From Pyrinomonadaceae bacterium (GTDB lineage: Bacteria > Acidobacteriota > Blastocatellia > Pyrinomonadales > Pyrinomonadaceae): a DNA stretch of 33,682 nt. This document shows positions 8,432 to 16,226 of this stretch, in pieces. The DNA is taken from NCBI GenBank assembly GCA_019694345.1, contig JAIBCA010000142.1:1-33682 (forward strand), in the 5' to 3' direction. The first letter of the stretch is position 1, and every line of letters begins with the position of its first letter. The notes under the pieces are model-generated. The model made no database searches and was not told the origin of the DNA. It saw only the letters and a program-made list of their open reading frames with translations. Position numbers and translations under genes: made by a program.

Positions 8432-8845
8432 TTAATTAGAACTATAAAAAATACTTAAAAGACCCTCGATGACCACGGCAAACGCAAACGACGCGAGACC
8501 GAGGATAATGCCCGTTACCGGCAAGAGTCCGGTAAAATAGAAAAACGCCGCAAACGCTCCAACGGCGACATACCTCAACAAATATCTTGCCGCCAGTAAC
8601 GGCGGCCGATCTCCGCCGGCAAATGCCTCAAAAATGGCCTTGGTCGAGCGTCTCTGCCAAAAAAAATTGATAAATGACGCCGCTCCGCCAAATAAGACCG
8701 CGACCCCGAATCGCCCGGAAACGAACATCGTTCCGGCGATCGAACCAGCCGCAACAACCGCGCCCATTATGAACAAGATCCTCCGCTGCGAAAGTTCGGG
8801 CGGAAGAGGTTGCTCTGTTGTCAAAGGATCAAGGTCGTCGACCAT
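8432..8845 (-). CDS. atpI: ATP synthase subunit I-like membrane protein
   Basis: A small protein (137 residues) with four hydrophobic segments: about residues 24-42, 46-64, 84-104 and 108-132. The pattern of helix, short basic loop WQRRSTKAIFE and further helices matches the AtpI / subunit I family found just before atpB in many F0 operons, where it aids c-ring assembly or Mg2+ supply. The sequence is poorly conserved in this family, so position immediately upstream of atpB carries much of the weight. ATG 8845 is preferred to the GTG at 8848, which would only add one residue. Confidence 0.75.
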   Translation of the reverse strand: MVDDLDPLTTEQPLPPELSQRRILFIMGAVVAAGSIAGTMFVSGRFGVAVLFGGAASFINFFWQRRSTKAIFEAFAGGDRPPLLAARYLLRYVAVGAFAAFFYFTGLLPVTGIILGLASFAFAVVIEGLLSIFYSSN

Positions 8846-8918
8846 CACAAAACCTACATTTTACAAAGAAACGACGCAAATTTCAAAGAGGGGAACACAG
8901 GAGTGGCCGCGCCGGCGG

Positions 8919-9401
8919 CTATGTGTCGTCGTCGTCGTCCGAAAGCAACGATCTGATCGCCGGTTTCGTGCTGTCGGAGCCGAATATCTGCGAGGTGATA
9001 CGGAAAAACTGAATGAATCCGATGATCGATCCGATGACTATGCCGCCGACCAATCCCCATGGCGAACTTCCGAGCAAAAGATCCGCAAGCCATCCGAGGA
9101 ACAGCGTGAACGCAATTGATGAAAAAAAAACGATGCCCGCCGACCATGCCAGGCCGCTGCGGCGGATCGTCTCGTCCGGACTGATCGGTGAATACTCAGC
9201 CGGAACAAACGGCGGTTCGGCCGGAAAGCCGTCGGAATGGTCGCCGTCGGCCCGATAATTGGGCGTGTCCTTTCCCTCCGGTGCCCCTGACAGGTCTGCC
9301 GGCGGCTCGGTCGGTCGGGTCGGCCACTCATTGAACCACTCCTTAAGATCAGCTTCGTCTATCTTCTCGAGGTGGTCTTCGGTTTTGTCAGTTTCGTCCA
9401 T
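8919..9401 (-). CDS. atpZ: AtpZ/AtpI family protein with long acidic N-terminus
   Basis: The C-terminal half has the two-helix AtpZ/AtpI layout: a first helix within LAWSAGIVFFSSIAFTLFLG (about residues 84-103), then a Gly-rich turn and a second helix within GLVGGIVIGSIIGFIQFFRI (117-136). The first 80 residues are acidic and proline-rich (EDHLEKIDEADLKEWFNEWP, then PPADLSGAPEG) and longer than in typical AtpZ proteins; the end is a run of five Asp. AtpZ proteins associate with AtpI and the F0 sector. The start lies three bases after the glycosyltransferase stop, and atpI follows after 73 bases. Confidence 0.75.
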   Translation of the reverse strand: MDETDKTEDHLEKIDEADLKEWFNEWPTRPTEPPADLSGAPEGKDTPNYRADGDHSDGFPAEPPFVPAEYSPISPDETIRRSGLAWSAGIVFFSSIAFTLFLGWLADLLLGSSPWGLVGGIVIGSIIGFIQFFRITSQIFGSDSTKPAIRSLLSDDDDDT

Positions 9402-9404
9402 TCG

Positions 9405-10598
9405 CTAATCGGCTATGATGACAGTTTCACGATGCGATTTCAATACATAAAGGGTGCCGCGCCATCTGAGGCGTCTCGAGAATAATGCGGCCGCGGCATT
9501 GTAAAGGAATATCGCAGGCGTTACTGACCAAAGCGTAAGTTGCGTCCAAAACTGAAGATCGAGCATCGGCATATGATCTTTGAGCACGAGTCTGACCGCA
9601 TTTAGCCGAAGCCATGCTTTGCCGACGCTGCAGATCGATACGATCGCGATCGTGGCAATGCTGATCCAAACGATCAGGTCATTTCGAGTAGAAAGGGCCG
9701 CTATCAGAACCGCTGCCAACATGACCGTACAATAAAGACCCGAACCGACAAATGACAGTACCCACAAGGGTGATGCGTAAACTCGTGTGATCTTCATCTG
9801 GCGAGTTGTGAATTCGAGCATTTCCCGAAAAGTACAGCCCTCGACCGATGCGGTCAGTGCCGCCGGAACAAAAACGATCGGCCGGCCGGCATCTTTCAAT
9901 ACTCTTGTAACGGCAAAGTCGTCTGATAAAGTGCCCTCCCATTTTTCGCGGATCTCAAGACGTTCGAAGGTGTCGCGTGAGATCGCCATTGCACCGCCCC
10001 AGCAAAAGTTGCTTCTCGTGCTTGGGCCGAGATTCGACGCTACCGATGCATTCCAGACCGAACGAAGCTCAGATGCGAGGGTCTGGTGGGGTGAAATGAA
10101 CCACCGATATCCGGTCGTTGCCCCAATGTTCGGGTCCGAGAGCGGTGCGACGAGGCTGGCGAGCCAGGATGCCGACGGCCGCGAATCGGAATCAACAAAG
10201 GCGAAGACCTGTGACCGGTCGCTCACGTATTTGACAGCCTCGCGAAGATTTTCGACCTTTTGGCTTGAACGGACGGCACGCGGTGCGACCACGAGCCTTG
10301 TATTCGAAAAACCCGCGGCAGAACTCTCGATGATCGGGACGGCGTCGTCGTTTTTGTCATCGACGACAAAGATCACCTCATATGCCGGATAGTCTTGCGT
10401 GAGCAATGCCCGCAGATTTTCCGGCATGCCCTGATCGATGCCGCGACATGGAGCGATGATCGAGGCGAATGGAGTAAAATCAGACGGGCGCTCGGACAAC
10501 GAACGGCGAAAAAATCGAAGGTAGTCAAAACCGCCGATGAGCGATCTGAAACTGAAATATATCAGCAGGGCAGCAAAACCACCGAAAACGTAAGTCAT
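9405..10598 (-). CDS. family 2/21-like membrane glycosyltransferase
   Basis: This 397-residue protein has an N-terminal membrane helix (about 4-20), a GT-A catalytic domain and two to three C-terminal membrane helices (about 278-300, 305-325, 355-385). The aspartates expected of ceramide-glucosyltransferase-like enzymes are present: VVDDKND (79-84), VDSDSRP (135-141) and LSDDFAVT (224-231). The acceptor-site (Q/R)xxRW motif of GT21 is altered to RQMKI (266-270), so donor and acceptor are uncertain. A lipid acceptor at the inner membrane is likely. Its ATG (10598-10596) overlaps the waaA stop as ATGA, implying translational coupling and a role in lipid A, LPS or another envelope glycolipid. 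Longer in-frame extensions upstream are waaA coding sequence. Confidence 0.82.
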   Translation of the reverse strand: MTYVFGGFAALLIYFSFRSLIGGFDYLRFFRRSLSERPSDFTPFASIIAPCRGIDQGMPENLRALLTQDYPAYEVIFVVDDKNDDAVPIIESSAAGFSNTRLVVAPRAVRSSQKVENLREAVKYVSDRSQVFAFVDSDSRPSASWLASLVAPLSDPNIGATTGYRWFISPHQTLASELRSVWNASVASNLGPSTRSNFCWGGAMAISRDTFERLEIREKWEGTLSDDFAVTRVLKDAGRPIVFVPAALTASVEGCTFREMLEFTTRQMKITRVYASPLWVLSFVGSGLYCTVMLAAVLIAALSTRNDLIVWISIATIAIVSICSVGKAWLRLNAVRLVLKDHMPMLDLQFWTQLTLWSVTPAIFLYNAAAALFSRRLRWRGTLYVLKSHRETVIIAD

Positions 10599-11908
10599 TT
10601 GGCACCTTGCCCGCCCAACATTTCCTTCAGATATTCGACGGTCTTTTGCGTGGCTCCGCGATTCTTTAACATAACGTCTGCAGCGTTTGCCGCGATCCGG
10701 CAACGCAGATCTTGATCGTCGAGCAGCTTTGAGAAAACCGCGGCGAGCTTTTCGGCGACCTCGTTATCCGGACACACAGGCAACTGAATGAGGGCAACAT
10801 GTTTCAAGAATTCGTCGACGGCAGACGTAAAATTCGACGTGTGTGGGCCGGTGACGATGGCTTTGCCGGCCGCGGCGGGTTCGAGAACGCTCTGGCCGCC
10901 ATGCTTTATGAGACTGCCGCCCACAAAAACGATATCGGCGAGCGAAAGTGCCGAACGAAGTTCCCCGATACTATCCAGGAGGATAACCTCAGCACTCAGG
11001 TCACGGGCGGACGACGTTTCGGACCGTCTGGCCCATGCAAACCCATATCCCTTGATCGTGTCGGCGACCGAACGAAACCGCTCGGGATGCCGAGGTGCGA
11101 TCAAAAGCCTCGGCAGCGCGCCTGACTGTTTCCAAACGCGGTTGAAGGCATCGAGTATCCACTTTTCCTCAGGATCGTGGGTGCTGGCCGCAACGATCAG
11201 CGGTGTCTCGCCCGTGATCCCGAACCGGGCCCGAAACCCGGCCGCGAGGGCATCTTCGCCTGCCGCCGGCTGATCGAACTTAATATTTCCGGTGACCTTG
11301 ACCTTGGTCGCTCGCATGCCAAGAGCCATAATGCGTTTAGCGTCAAGATTGGACTGCATCAATGCGAGGTCCGGATATGAGAGGACCCGCCGCATAAATT
11401 TCTTTATGTAGCCAAACCGCTTGTACGAGCGTTCAGAAATGCGGCCATTAACGATAGCGACCTTGGAGCCGCTTTTGTTCGCCTCACGAAGAAAATTGAA
11501 CCAGATCTCGGTCTCAAGCAGAATGACGACGGACGGAGCGAAACGCCTCAATGCCCGCCTGACGCTGAATTTCCAGTCGAACGGAAAGTAAAAAACGAGT
11601 TCCGCCTGCTCTCCGAATGCCTCTCGGGCAAGTTCCTGGCCGGTCCTGGTCGTGGTCGAGACGATCAGCCGAAACGGTTGAACACCGCCGGCAAGTTGTT
11701 GAATGAGCGGTCGGGCGGCATTGGTCTCGCCGACTGAAACGCAGTGGACCCAGACGACCGGGCGGCCATCTTGTTCAAACGACGGCAGCGATCCGAGTCG
11801 CTGGGCAAATCCGGCAGCGTATTTTCCCTTAAATATCGCGTCGGAGATAAAACGCGGGAGCAGCACCACAAAGGCGATGGTCAAAATGATGCTGTAGAGG
11901 AAAAACAT
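10595..11908 (-). CDS. waaA: 3-deoxy-D-manno-octulosonic acid (Kdo) transferase
   Basis: WaaA (KdtA, family GT30) adds Kdo from CMP-Kdo to lipid IVA at the inner membrane, an essential step in LPS assembly. The protein (437 residues) has the N-terminal membrane anchor (1-18), the WVHCVSVGETNAARPLI segment with the catalytic glutamate (E61, equivalent to E. coli E60), STTTRTGQELA, the ETEIWFNFLREA motif typical of GT30, APRHPERF and a C-terminal GGHGG-like element seen as GGSLIKHGGQSVLEPAA. ATG 11908 gives the standard N-terminus; the longer frame adds nothing recognisable. It lies 78 bases after efp and is coupled to the downstream glycosyltransferase. Confidence 0.95.
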   Translation of the reverse strand: MFFLYSIILTIAFVVLLPRFISDAIFKGKYAAGFAQRLGSLPSFEQDGRPVVWVHCVSVGETNAARPLIQQLAGGVQPFRLIVSTTTRTGQELAREAFGEQAELVFYFPFDWKFSVRRALRRFAPSVVILLETEIWFNFLREANKSGSKVAIVNGRISERSYKRFGYIKKFMRRVLSYPDLALMQSNLDAKRIMALGMRATKVKVTGNIKFDQPAAGEDALAAGFRARFGITGETPLIVAASTHDPEEKWILDAFNRVWKQSGALPRLLIAPRHPERFRSVADTIKGYGFAWARRSETSSARDLSAEVILLDSIGELRSALSLADIVFVGGSLIKHGGQSVLEPAAAGKAIVTGPHTSNFTSAVDEFLKHVALIQLPVCPDNEVAEKLAAVFSKLLDDQDLRCRIAANAADVMLKNRGATQKTVEYLKEMLGGQGAK

Positions 11909-11925
11909 TGTCCAGACATCAGAAA

Positions 11926-11963
11926 CCGGGGCCCGCCGCCTTAAAAAAAGGTCCGGGCCCCGG
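11926..11963 (-). terminator. long inverted repeat between efp and waaA
   Basis: CCGGGGCCCG (11926-11935) and its complement CGGGCCCCGG (11954-11963) form a ten-base GC stem. Inside the loop CCTT and AAGG add a second short stem around a poly-A/T tract (seven T on the minus strand). Placed 23 bases past the efp stop, it could partly end the efp transcript, but the T-run is inside the loop rather than after the stem, so efficiency and even identity as a terminator are uncertain. Confidence 0.45.
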
Positions 11964-11986
11964 CGCAAAACTATCGGACAGGAATG

Positions 11987-12550
11987 CTATTTAACGCGTT
12001 CCATGTACCGTGCTTCCGTCGGGTTGACACGGATCTTTTCGCCCTCGACGATAAATGGCGGTACCGATAGGGTAACGCCGTTTTCGAGCGTTGCCGGCTT
12101 GTTCGAATTCGAAGCCGTCGCGCCCTTCAAAGGCGGATCGGTCCGGGTGACGGTCAGATCCATCGTTGCGGGCAGAGCGACACCGATCGGAGTGCCATTG
12201 TAAAACTCGACCTCGATCTTGAGACCCGGCATCAGCCACTGGGCGGCATCACTCAACTCTTCTTCGGTCAGAGCCACTTGCTCATACGTTTCGGAATTCA
12301 TAAAGTGATGGTGCGACCCGTCAGAGTAAAGATACTCCATCTTGTGCTGTTCGAGCGTGATCTTCTCGAGCGTATCGTTCGAACGAAAGCGATATTCGAA
12401 CGAGTTTCCGGTAAGCAGATTGCGAAGACGAGCCTGGACCATTGCCCGCAGATTGCCCGGTGTGTGGTGATGAAACTCCATCACCTTTACGGGGTTGCCC
12501 TCATGCAGGATAACCATCCCTTTTCTGATATCGTTTGCTGAAATTGCCAT
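11987..12550 (-). CDS. efp: translation elongation factor P
   Basis: EF-P binds between the P and E sites of the ribosome and relieves stalling at polyproline. The full-length protein (187 residues) shows domain I (KOW-like, from IRKGMVILHEGNPVKVMEF), the two OB domains, and the C-terminal signature region (GVTLSVPPFIVEGEKIRVN). The loop that reaches the P-site tRNA reads HHTPGNLRAMVQ: the position of the E. coli modified Lys34 is Asn33, and no Lys or Arg sits at the usual Arg32 position either, so the EpmA or EarP modification routes should not apply as known. It is followed by waaA and preceded by a small secreted protein gene. Confidence 0.96.
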   Translation of the reverse strand: MAISANDIRKGMVILHEGNPVKVMEFHHHTPGNLRAMVQARLRNLLTGNSFEYRFRSNDTLEKITLEQHKMEYLYSDGSHHHFMNSETYEQVALTEEELSDAAQWLMPGLKIEVEFYNGTPIGVALPATMDLTVTRTDPPLKGATASNSNKPATLENGVTLSVPPFIVEGEKIRVNPTEARYMERVK

Positions 12551-12574
12551 AAAAAGGTTTATTACTCCGTGTTA

Positions 12575-12603
12575 AATAGATAGCTGCACCCGACCCGGCG
12601 CAA
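12575..12603 (-). promoter_or_regulatory. possible sigma-70 promoter for efp
   Basis: On the minus strand TTGCGC (12603-12598) and TCTATT (12580-12575) are separated by 17 bases, about 24 bases ahead of the efp ATG. The matches to consensus are partial (3/6 and 4/6), so this is a weak call. Confidence 0.3.
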
Positions 12604-12636
12604 AGGAGTAAGTTTATTTTCTGACCGCCTATTTGT

Positions 12637-13047
12637 CTAGCGAACTGTGACTTTTAACCTGAATCGCCCTCGCCAGCGGTCGGCCTTTTGGCACTCGGTG
12701 ACTATTATTCGGTAGTCGCCGGCCTCGGTCGGCGCGACCTCATGGCGGTTGTGGCACGACAGATCCATGTCCCCAACAAACGGCTCACCGTCAGGTTTGA
12801 TCACCTCGACAGTGATCGGCCGACCGCCGGCCTGCTCGGTCGACAACGTTTGCCCCGCCCGAACCTTGATAACGAACGTCCGCTTATCCTTGTAACCGTT
12901 TAGCGAACCCGCGACGACCGCACTGACTGCACCGCGGGTAAAGTGAATGCGGCTGACGCTCTGTGCCGAAGTATCAAAGCTAAATATCGCGATCACCGCA
13001 ATGATCGTGAATGTTAGCAACGCAAATCTGGTCAATTGTCCGATCAT
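12637..13047 (-). CDS. small secreted protein, beta-rich, unknown function
   Basis: I do not recognise a named family. The 136-residue protein has a signal peptide (hydrophobic FALLTFTIIAVIAIFSF, likely cleavage after DTSAQ near residue 29) and a roughly 100-residue mature domain with alternating hydrophobic strands. Segments such as RTFVIKVRAGQTLSTEQ and EAGDYRIIVTECQ resemble the bacterial pre-peptidase (PPC-like) beta-sandwich that often binds sugars or caps secreted proteins. Two cysteines (about residues 99 and 119) could form a disulfide. It starts four bases after the stop of the upstream lipoprotein, making it the third gene of a dikinase-lipoprotein-secreted protein run. Confidence 0.65.
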   Translation of the reverse strand: MIGQLTRFALLTFTIIAVIAIFSFDTSAQSVSRIHFTRGAVSAVVAGSLNGYKDKRTFVIKVRAGQTLSTEQAGGRPITVEVIKPDGEPFVGDMDLSCHNRHEVAPTEAGDYRIIVTECQKADRWRGRFRLKVTVR

Positions 13048-13051
13048 GTGG

Positions 13052-13546
13052 TCATTTCTTCGTGAACGGCAGCGGCGGCGGTTCCTCGCCTTCCTTTGGA
13101 TACGATTTGTTCATGCTGTCATAGATCATGACGATCTTGTCGATCCAATCTTTGGCCTCTTTATTCTCGGCGTCATACTTGATCGTCCGGCGATAATCGC
13201 CGAGTGCCGAGGCATACTGACGAGCATCGGTGAGTGCCACGCCGCGCTTCAAATAAGCCTCGGCGAGTGCCTTTTTCGCGGCCGGATCATTGGCCTTGCC
13301 GGCGAAGGCCTTTTCGGCAGTTTTGATCGCGTCGTCAAATGCCTTGGTGTCGATCGGGTCGCCGCCCTGAGACCATTTGGTCTTGTCGCCGCCAGTCGAT
13401 GGCGGCGTCTGGTTTTCTGTCGAGTGGGCAACGACCGTCTGCGAACGCTCCGGACGCGACGAATTCGAATTTTGCTGAACCGGCTGCGGCGACGTCGCGC
13501 AGCCGATCGATCCGGCAACGATAGTTAATGCAATTAGATACTTCAT
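13052..13546 (-). CDS. putative lipoprotein with TPR-like helices
   Basis: The N-terminus (MKYLIALTIVAGSIGC) looks like a lipoprotein signal with Cys16 as the lipid anchor, though the -3 residue is Ser rather than the usual Leu. A Ser/Thr/Pro/Gln linker follows (residues 18-60), then a tetratricopeptide-like pair of helices (about 75-145: FDDAIKTAEKAFAGK, AEAYLKRGVALTDARQYASA, LGDYRRTIKYDAENKEA) and a Pro-rich end. TPR lipoproteins usually scaffold envelope complexes. Its ATG overlaps the stop of the upstream dikinase (ATGA), strongly suggesting coupled translation and joint function. Confidence 0.75.
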   Translation of the reverse strand: MKYLIALTIVAGSIGCATSPQPVQQNSNSSRPERSQTVVAHSTENQTPPSTGGDKTKWSQGGDPIDTKAFDDAIKTAEKAFAGKANDPAAKKALAEAYLKRGVALTDARQYASALGDYRRTIKYDAENKEAKDWIDKIVMIYDSMNKSYPKEGEEPPPLPFTKK

Positions 13547-15501
13547 AATGGATTGGTCTTATCGATAAAGGGCCTTGCCTGAACAATATACAACTTGCCA
13601 TTCATTATACCCCATTCAATGTCCTGTTCGGCCTTGCCGCCGAAGATGCCGCGGATCAAGATCGCCGTTCGTGCAAGTTCGCGAGCCTGAGCATCGGTAA
13701 GAACGCGCTTGTTCGGCCCGGCACATTTGTCAGCGGTTTCCCTAAGGTCGCCGTTCAAGTCAAACCGGAGAGCATTCGTCTGATCCGAGAGGGTCATAAC
13801 GATGACCGAATTAGAGCGCGGATTAAAGAGTATCTGCTCCGGGATACCGGTGTTATCGACGACCTTCGAATTATGGCCGCAAACCGCGCTGATATAGACA
13901 GAATTCTTGCTTTTGACGTCAAACGGGTCTTTTGAGATCATGACGCCGCCCTTTTCCATATCGACACCGAGTTGGATCAGTGCCGACATGTACACATCGG
14001 TCTGGCTAACGTAATTGCGAACGCGGGCCTCGTATGCCTCAAATTTCCAAAGTGAAGCCCAAACTTTTTTGATCGCCTCGATCAGCTTGTCATCCTCACG
14101 GACATTCGGGACGCTCGAGTAAAGCCCGGCACCGCTGAAATTAGGCAGATCCTCCGAATTTGAGGAACTCCTCACAAAAACGGGTTTGCCGCCCAGCTGA
14201 GCCTTCCATTTCTGAATGACCTCGGCCTTCAGTTCGTCGTCGAACTTACCGTTTTGGATCGTCGCCCGCAATTGTTCCAGTTTCTGCCTGCGGTAGCGCG
14301 GATTATGCACAAAGTCGTTATTGTCCAGAAGCTCGGCAATCGTCTCATCGATCTTGTTTTCTTTGATGAACTTGTCGTACCAGTAGAACGGCACCGTGAA
14401 CCCATCCGGGATCGAAACGCCCTTTACCCGAGCGTTAAGCATCTCACCCAGATTTGCGGATTTAGAACCGTAGATCACGCTGTCCTTTTTGCGCATTTCG
14501 CCCAGGCGGGCCACCTTTTTTGTTTTCAGGTCGGCCGGCGGGATCTGCTCGTCGGGGGCCTTGACCTTGTCAAGGATCTCTTTGGTCGCCGGTTTGAACT
14601 TAAACTCGGTCAGCGACGCGTCGAGTTCGATCCAATATGTGTCCAGCTCGCGAAACATCTTATCCGCGTCCTTGATGTAGACATTTGGAATATTCCAACC
14701 TTTGGCGAGGATGTTGATGTGCGAGAGCGGTGACGATGGCTTGGCCACTATAACGCCGCGGACTGGCGGCAGCGATATCGGCAGTTCCTTCAAAACAAGG
14801 ATCTCGTTATCGCCGATCTCGACGGTGTCGTCGAGCTTGTCGATGATGTGGACGCGGCCGATCGCCTTGCCGGTGTTGAGAGCGAGGTATTCCTGATTCT
14901 TGTTTAGGTCGCTCTGCAAAATGCGCTCGAGCCCTATGTCGGCGCTGACATCTTCTTGCCGGATCGAATTGGGTTTATAGGCGACTTTCTGAAAGAACGA
15001 GCGGTTGATCGTCTCGTTTGCGGTCTTGATAATCTCGGCGGACGCGAGGTCGCCTTCCCACAGTTCCCAGGTGAACCGCTCGACCGGCTTTTGCCATGCT
15101 ATGGTTCCGACGATGAATCGGCGGTCTTCTTCGAGATAGATCGGCTTGAAGACGTCAGCACCGCGCGGCACAAGGTATGTGGCAAGCAAAAAGTCCTTGT
15201 GAAAGCGGAACATTTGCGAATTTACGTAGTAGATCTTGTTTTTCGCACGACGATCGATGACGAACATCGTGTGCGGCATCGCATATGGCGTGCCCTGATG
15301 ATAAACGCGGGCGATCGAGTCGAACTCCTTTTGCGAATCGATCTTTGGAAGCGACTTTTTGGCAGAATCCGGCTTTTTGGACATCGCTCCGGCCGGTTCG
15401 CGTGTCGGCGTGGGTTTGCGCGACATCTGGGCGTTGGAGCCGACCGCCGAAAACAGAATTACTGATAACGTGGCCAAATATGCCGCTTTGAAAAAAGTCA
15501 T
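13543..15501 (-). CDS. exported PEP-synthase/glucan-dikinase-like protein
   Basis: The protein (652 residues) starts with a signal peptide (hydrophobic AAYLATLSVILFSAVGSNAQ, cleavage near residue 25). A phosphohistidine domain comes next, with PSSPLSHINILAKGWNIPNV (about 255-274; H261 would be the phospho-accepting His). A C-terminal PPDK_N-type ATP-grasp domain (about 343-645) follows, with YGSKSANLGEML, VFVRSSSNSEDLPNFSGAGL (441-460) and a final GKLYIVQARPFI. His domain before nucleotide domain is the order of plant glucan water dikinases and the reverse of PEP synthase and pyruvate phosphate dikinase; no PEP-binding barrel is present. An ATP-using dikinase outside the cytosol is puzzling. 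The start at ATG 15501 gives the signal peptide; a longer frame overlaps the carbonic anhydrase gene. The substrate is unknown. Confidence 0.8.
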   Translation of the reverse strand: MTFFKAAYLATLSVILFSAVGSNAQMSRKPTPTREPAGAMSKKPDSAKKSLPKIDSQKEFDSIARVYHQGTPYAMPHTMFVIDRRAKNKIYYVNSQMFRFHKDFLLATYLVPRGADVFKPIYLEEDRRFIVGTIAWQKPVERFTWELWEGDLASAEIIKTANETINRSFFQKVAYKPNSIRQEDVSADIGLERILQSDLNKNQEYLALNTGKAIGRVHIIDKLDDTVEIGDNEILVLKELPISLPPVRGVIVAKPSSPLSHINILAKGWNIPNVYIKDADKMFRELDTYWIELDASLTEFKFKPATKEILDKVKAPDEQIPPADLKTKKVARLGEMRKKDSVIYGSKSANLGEMLNARVKGVSIPDGFTVPFYWYDKFIKENKIDETIAELLDNNDFVHNPRYRRQKLEQLRATIQNGKFDDELKAEVIQKWKAQLGGKPVFVRSSSNSEDLPNFSGAGLYSSVPNVREDDKLIEAIKKVWASLWKFEAYEARVRNYVSQTDVYMSALIQLGVDMEKGGVMISKDPFDVKSKNSVYISAVCGHNSKVVDNTGIPEQILFNPRSNSVIVMTLSDQTNALRFDLNGDLRETADKCAGPNKRVLTDAQARELARTAILIRGIFGGKAEQDIEWGIMNGKLYIVQARPFIDKTNPL

Positions 15502-15520
15502 AACTTGATCAGGGGTCTTG

Positions 15521-16189
15521 CTACAATGCTTTGAACCGTGCACTCCTTTTGCTTGTCGGCAGAAACCGGTCCCGAAGCTCATGCATACGCAGTTCCCGAT
15601 CGACCGAGATCCCGCGATCGCGGACGAGGCCGTCCTTAAGATCGTAGATCCAGCCGTGCACGGTCAGTTCCTGACCACGATTCCACGCATCCATGACGAT
15701 CGTAGTTTCACAAACATTCAACACCTGTTCGATAACGTTCAATTCGCAAAGCCGGTCAAACTTCTCGCCCTCGTTTTGAATTCCATCAAGGATCGCAGAG
15801 TGCAGATTCGCCGTGTCCTGGATCTGCCGCAGCCAATTGTCGATCAGGCCGTGACGCCTCGGTTCCATCGCCGCCCTAACCCCGCCGCATCCGTAATGGC
15901 CGCAGACGATGATATGTTCGACGTTGAGGACCTCAAGCGCAAATTGAATGACCGACAGGCAGTTCATGTCGGTATGAAGTACCAGATTGGCGACATTTCG
16001 GTGAACAAATATCTCGCCCGGATCCAGTCCGACGATCGTGTTTGCCGAAACACGGCTGTCCGAACATCCGATCCATAGATACTTCGGGCTTTGCTGGCCC
16101 GAAAGGTCCGCGAAGAAACTCGGATTTTGAGCTCTGATCTGCTCGGACCAGCGCCGGTTGTTTTCGAGTAGATGGTCGATGTTCTTCAA
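15521..16189 (-). CDS. can: beta-class carbonic anhydrase
   Basis: Interconverts CO2 and bicarbonate in the cytosol. The zinc ligands C42, D44, H98 and C101 lie in WIGCSDSRV and CGHYGCGGV, and R46 completes the Asp-Arg dyad. W39 and R64 (FVHRNV) mark the type II subgroup with an inhibitory bicarbonate pocket, as in E. coli Can and Haemophilus HICA. I start it at TTG 16189, giving MKNIDHLLENN, which matches the E. coli N-terminus residue for residue in spacing and has GGAGA six bases upstream; the TTG at 16195 would sit against the Shine-Dalgarno. The length is 222 residues, normal for the family. It ends 19 bases before the dikinase ATG. Confidence 0.97.
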   Translation of the reverse strand: MKNIDHLLENNRRWSEQIRAQNPSFFADLSGQQSPKYLWIGCSDSRVSANTIVGLDPGEIFVHRNVANLVLHTDMNCLSVIQFALEVLNVEHIIVCGHYGCGGVRAAMEPRRHGLIDNWLRQIQDTANLHSAILDGIQNEGEKFDRLCELNVIEQVLNVCETTIVMDAWNRGQELTVHGWIYDLKDGLVRDRGISVDRELRMHELRDRFLPTSKRSARFKAL

Positions 16190-16195
16190 AATCAA

Positions 16196-16200
16196 TCTCC
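16196..16200 (-). promoter_or_regulatory. Shine-Dalgarno that sets the TTG start of can
   Basis: GGAGA on the minus strand ends six bases before TTG 16189 and directly abuts TTG 16195, so the inner TTG is favoured. Confidence 0.6.
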
Positions 16201-16226
16201 GACAGATATCTTATCCGCTGATGCGT

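Noticed and set aside
10603..10618. Sigma-54-like TGGCACCTTGC near the waaA 3' end
   Set aside because: The spacing between the GG and GC elements is far short of the required ten bases, and it is inside coding sequence.
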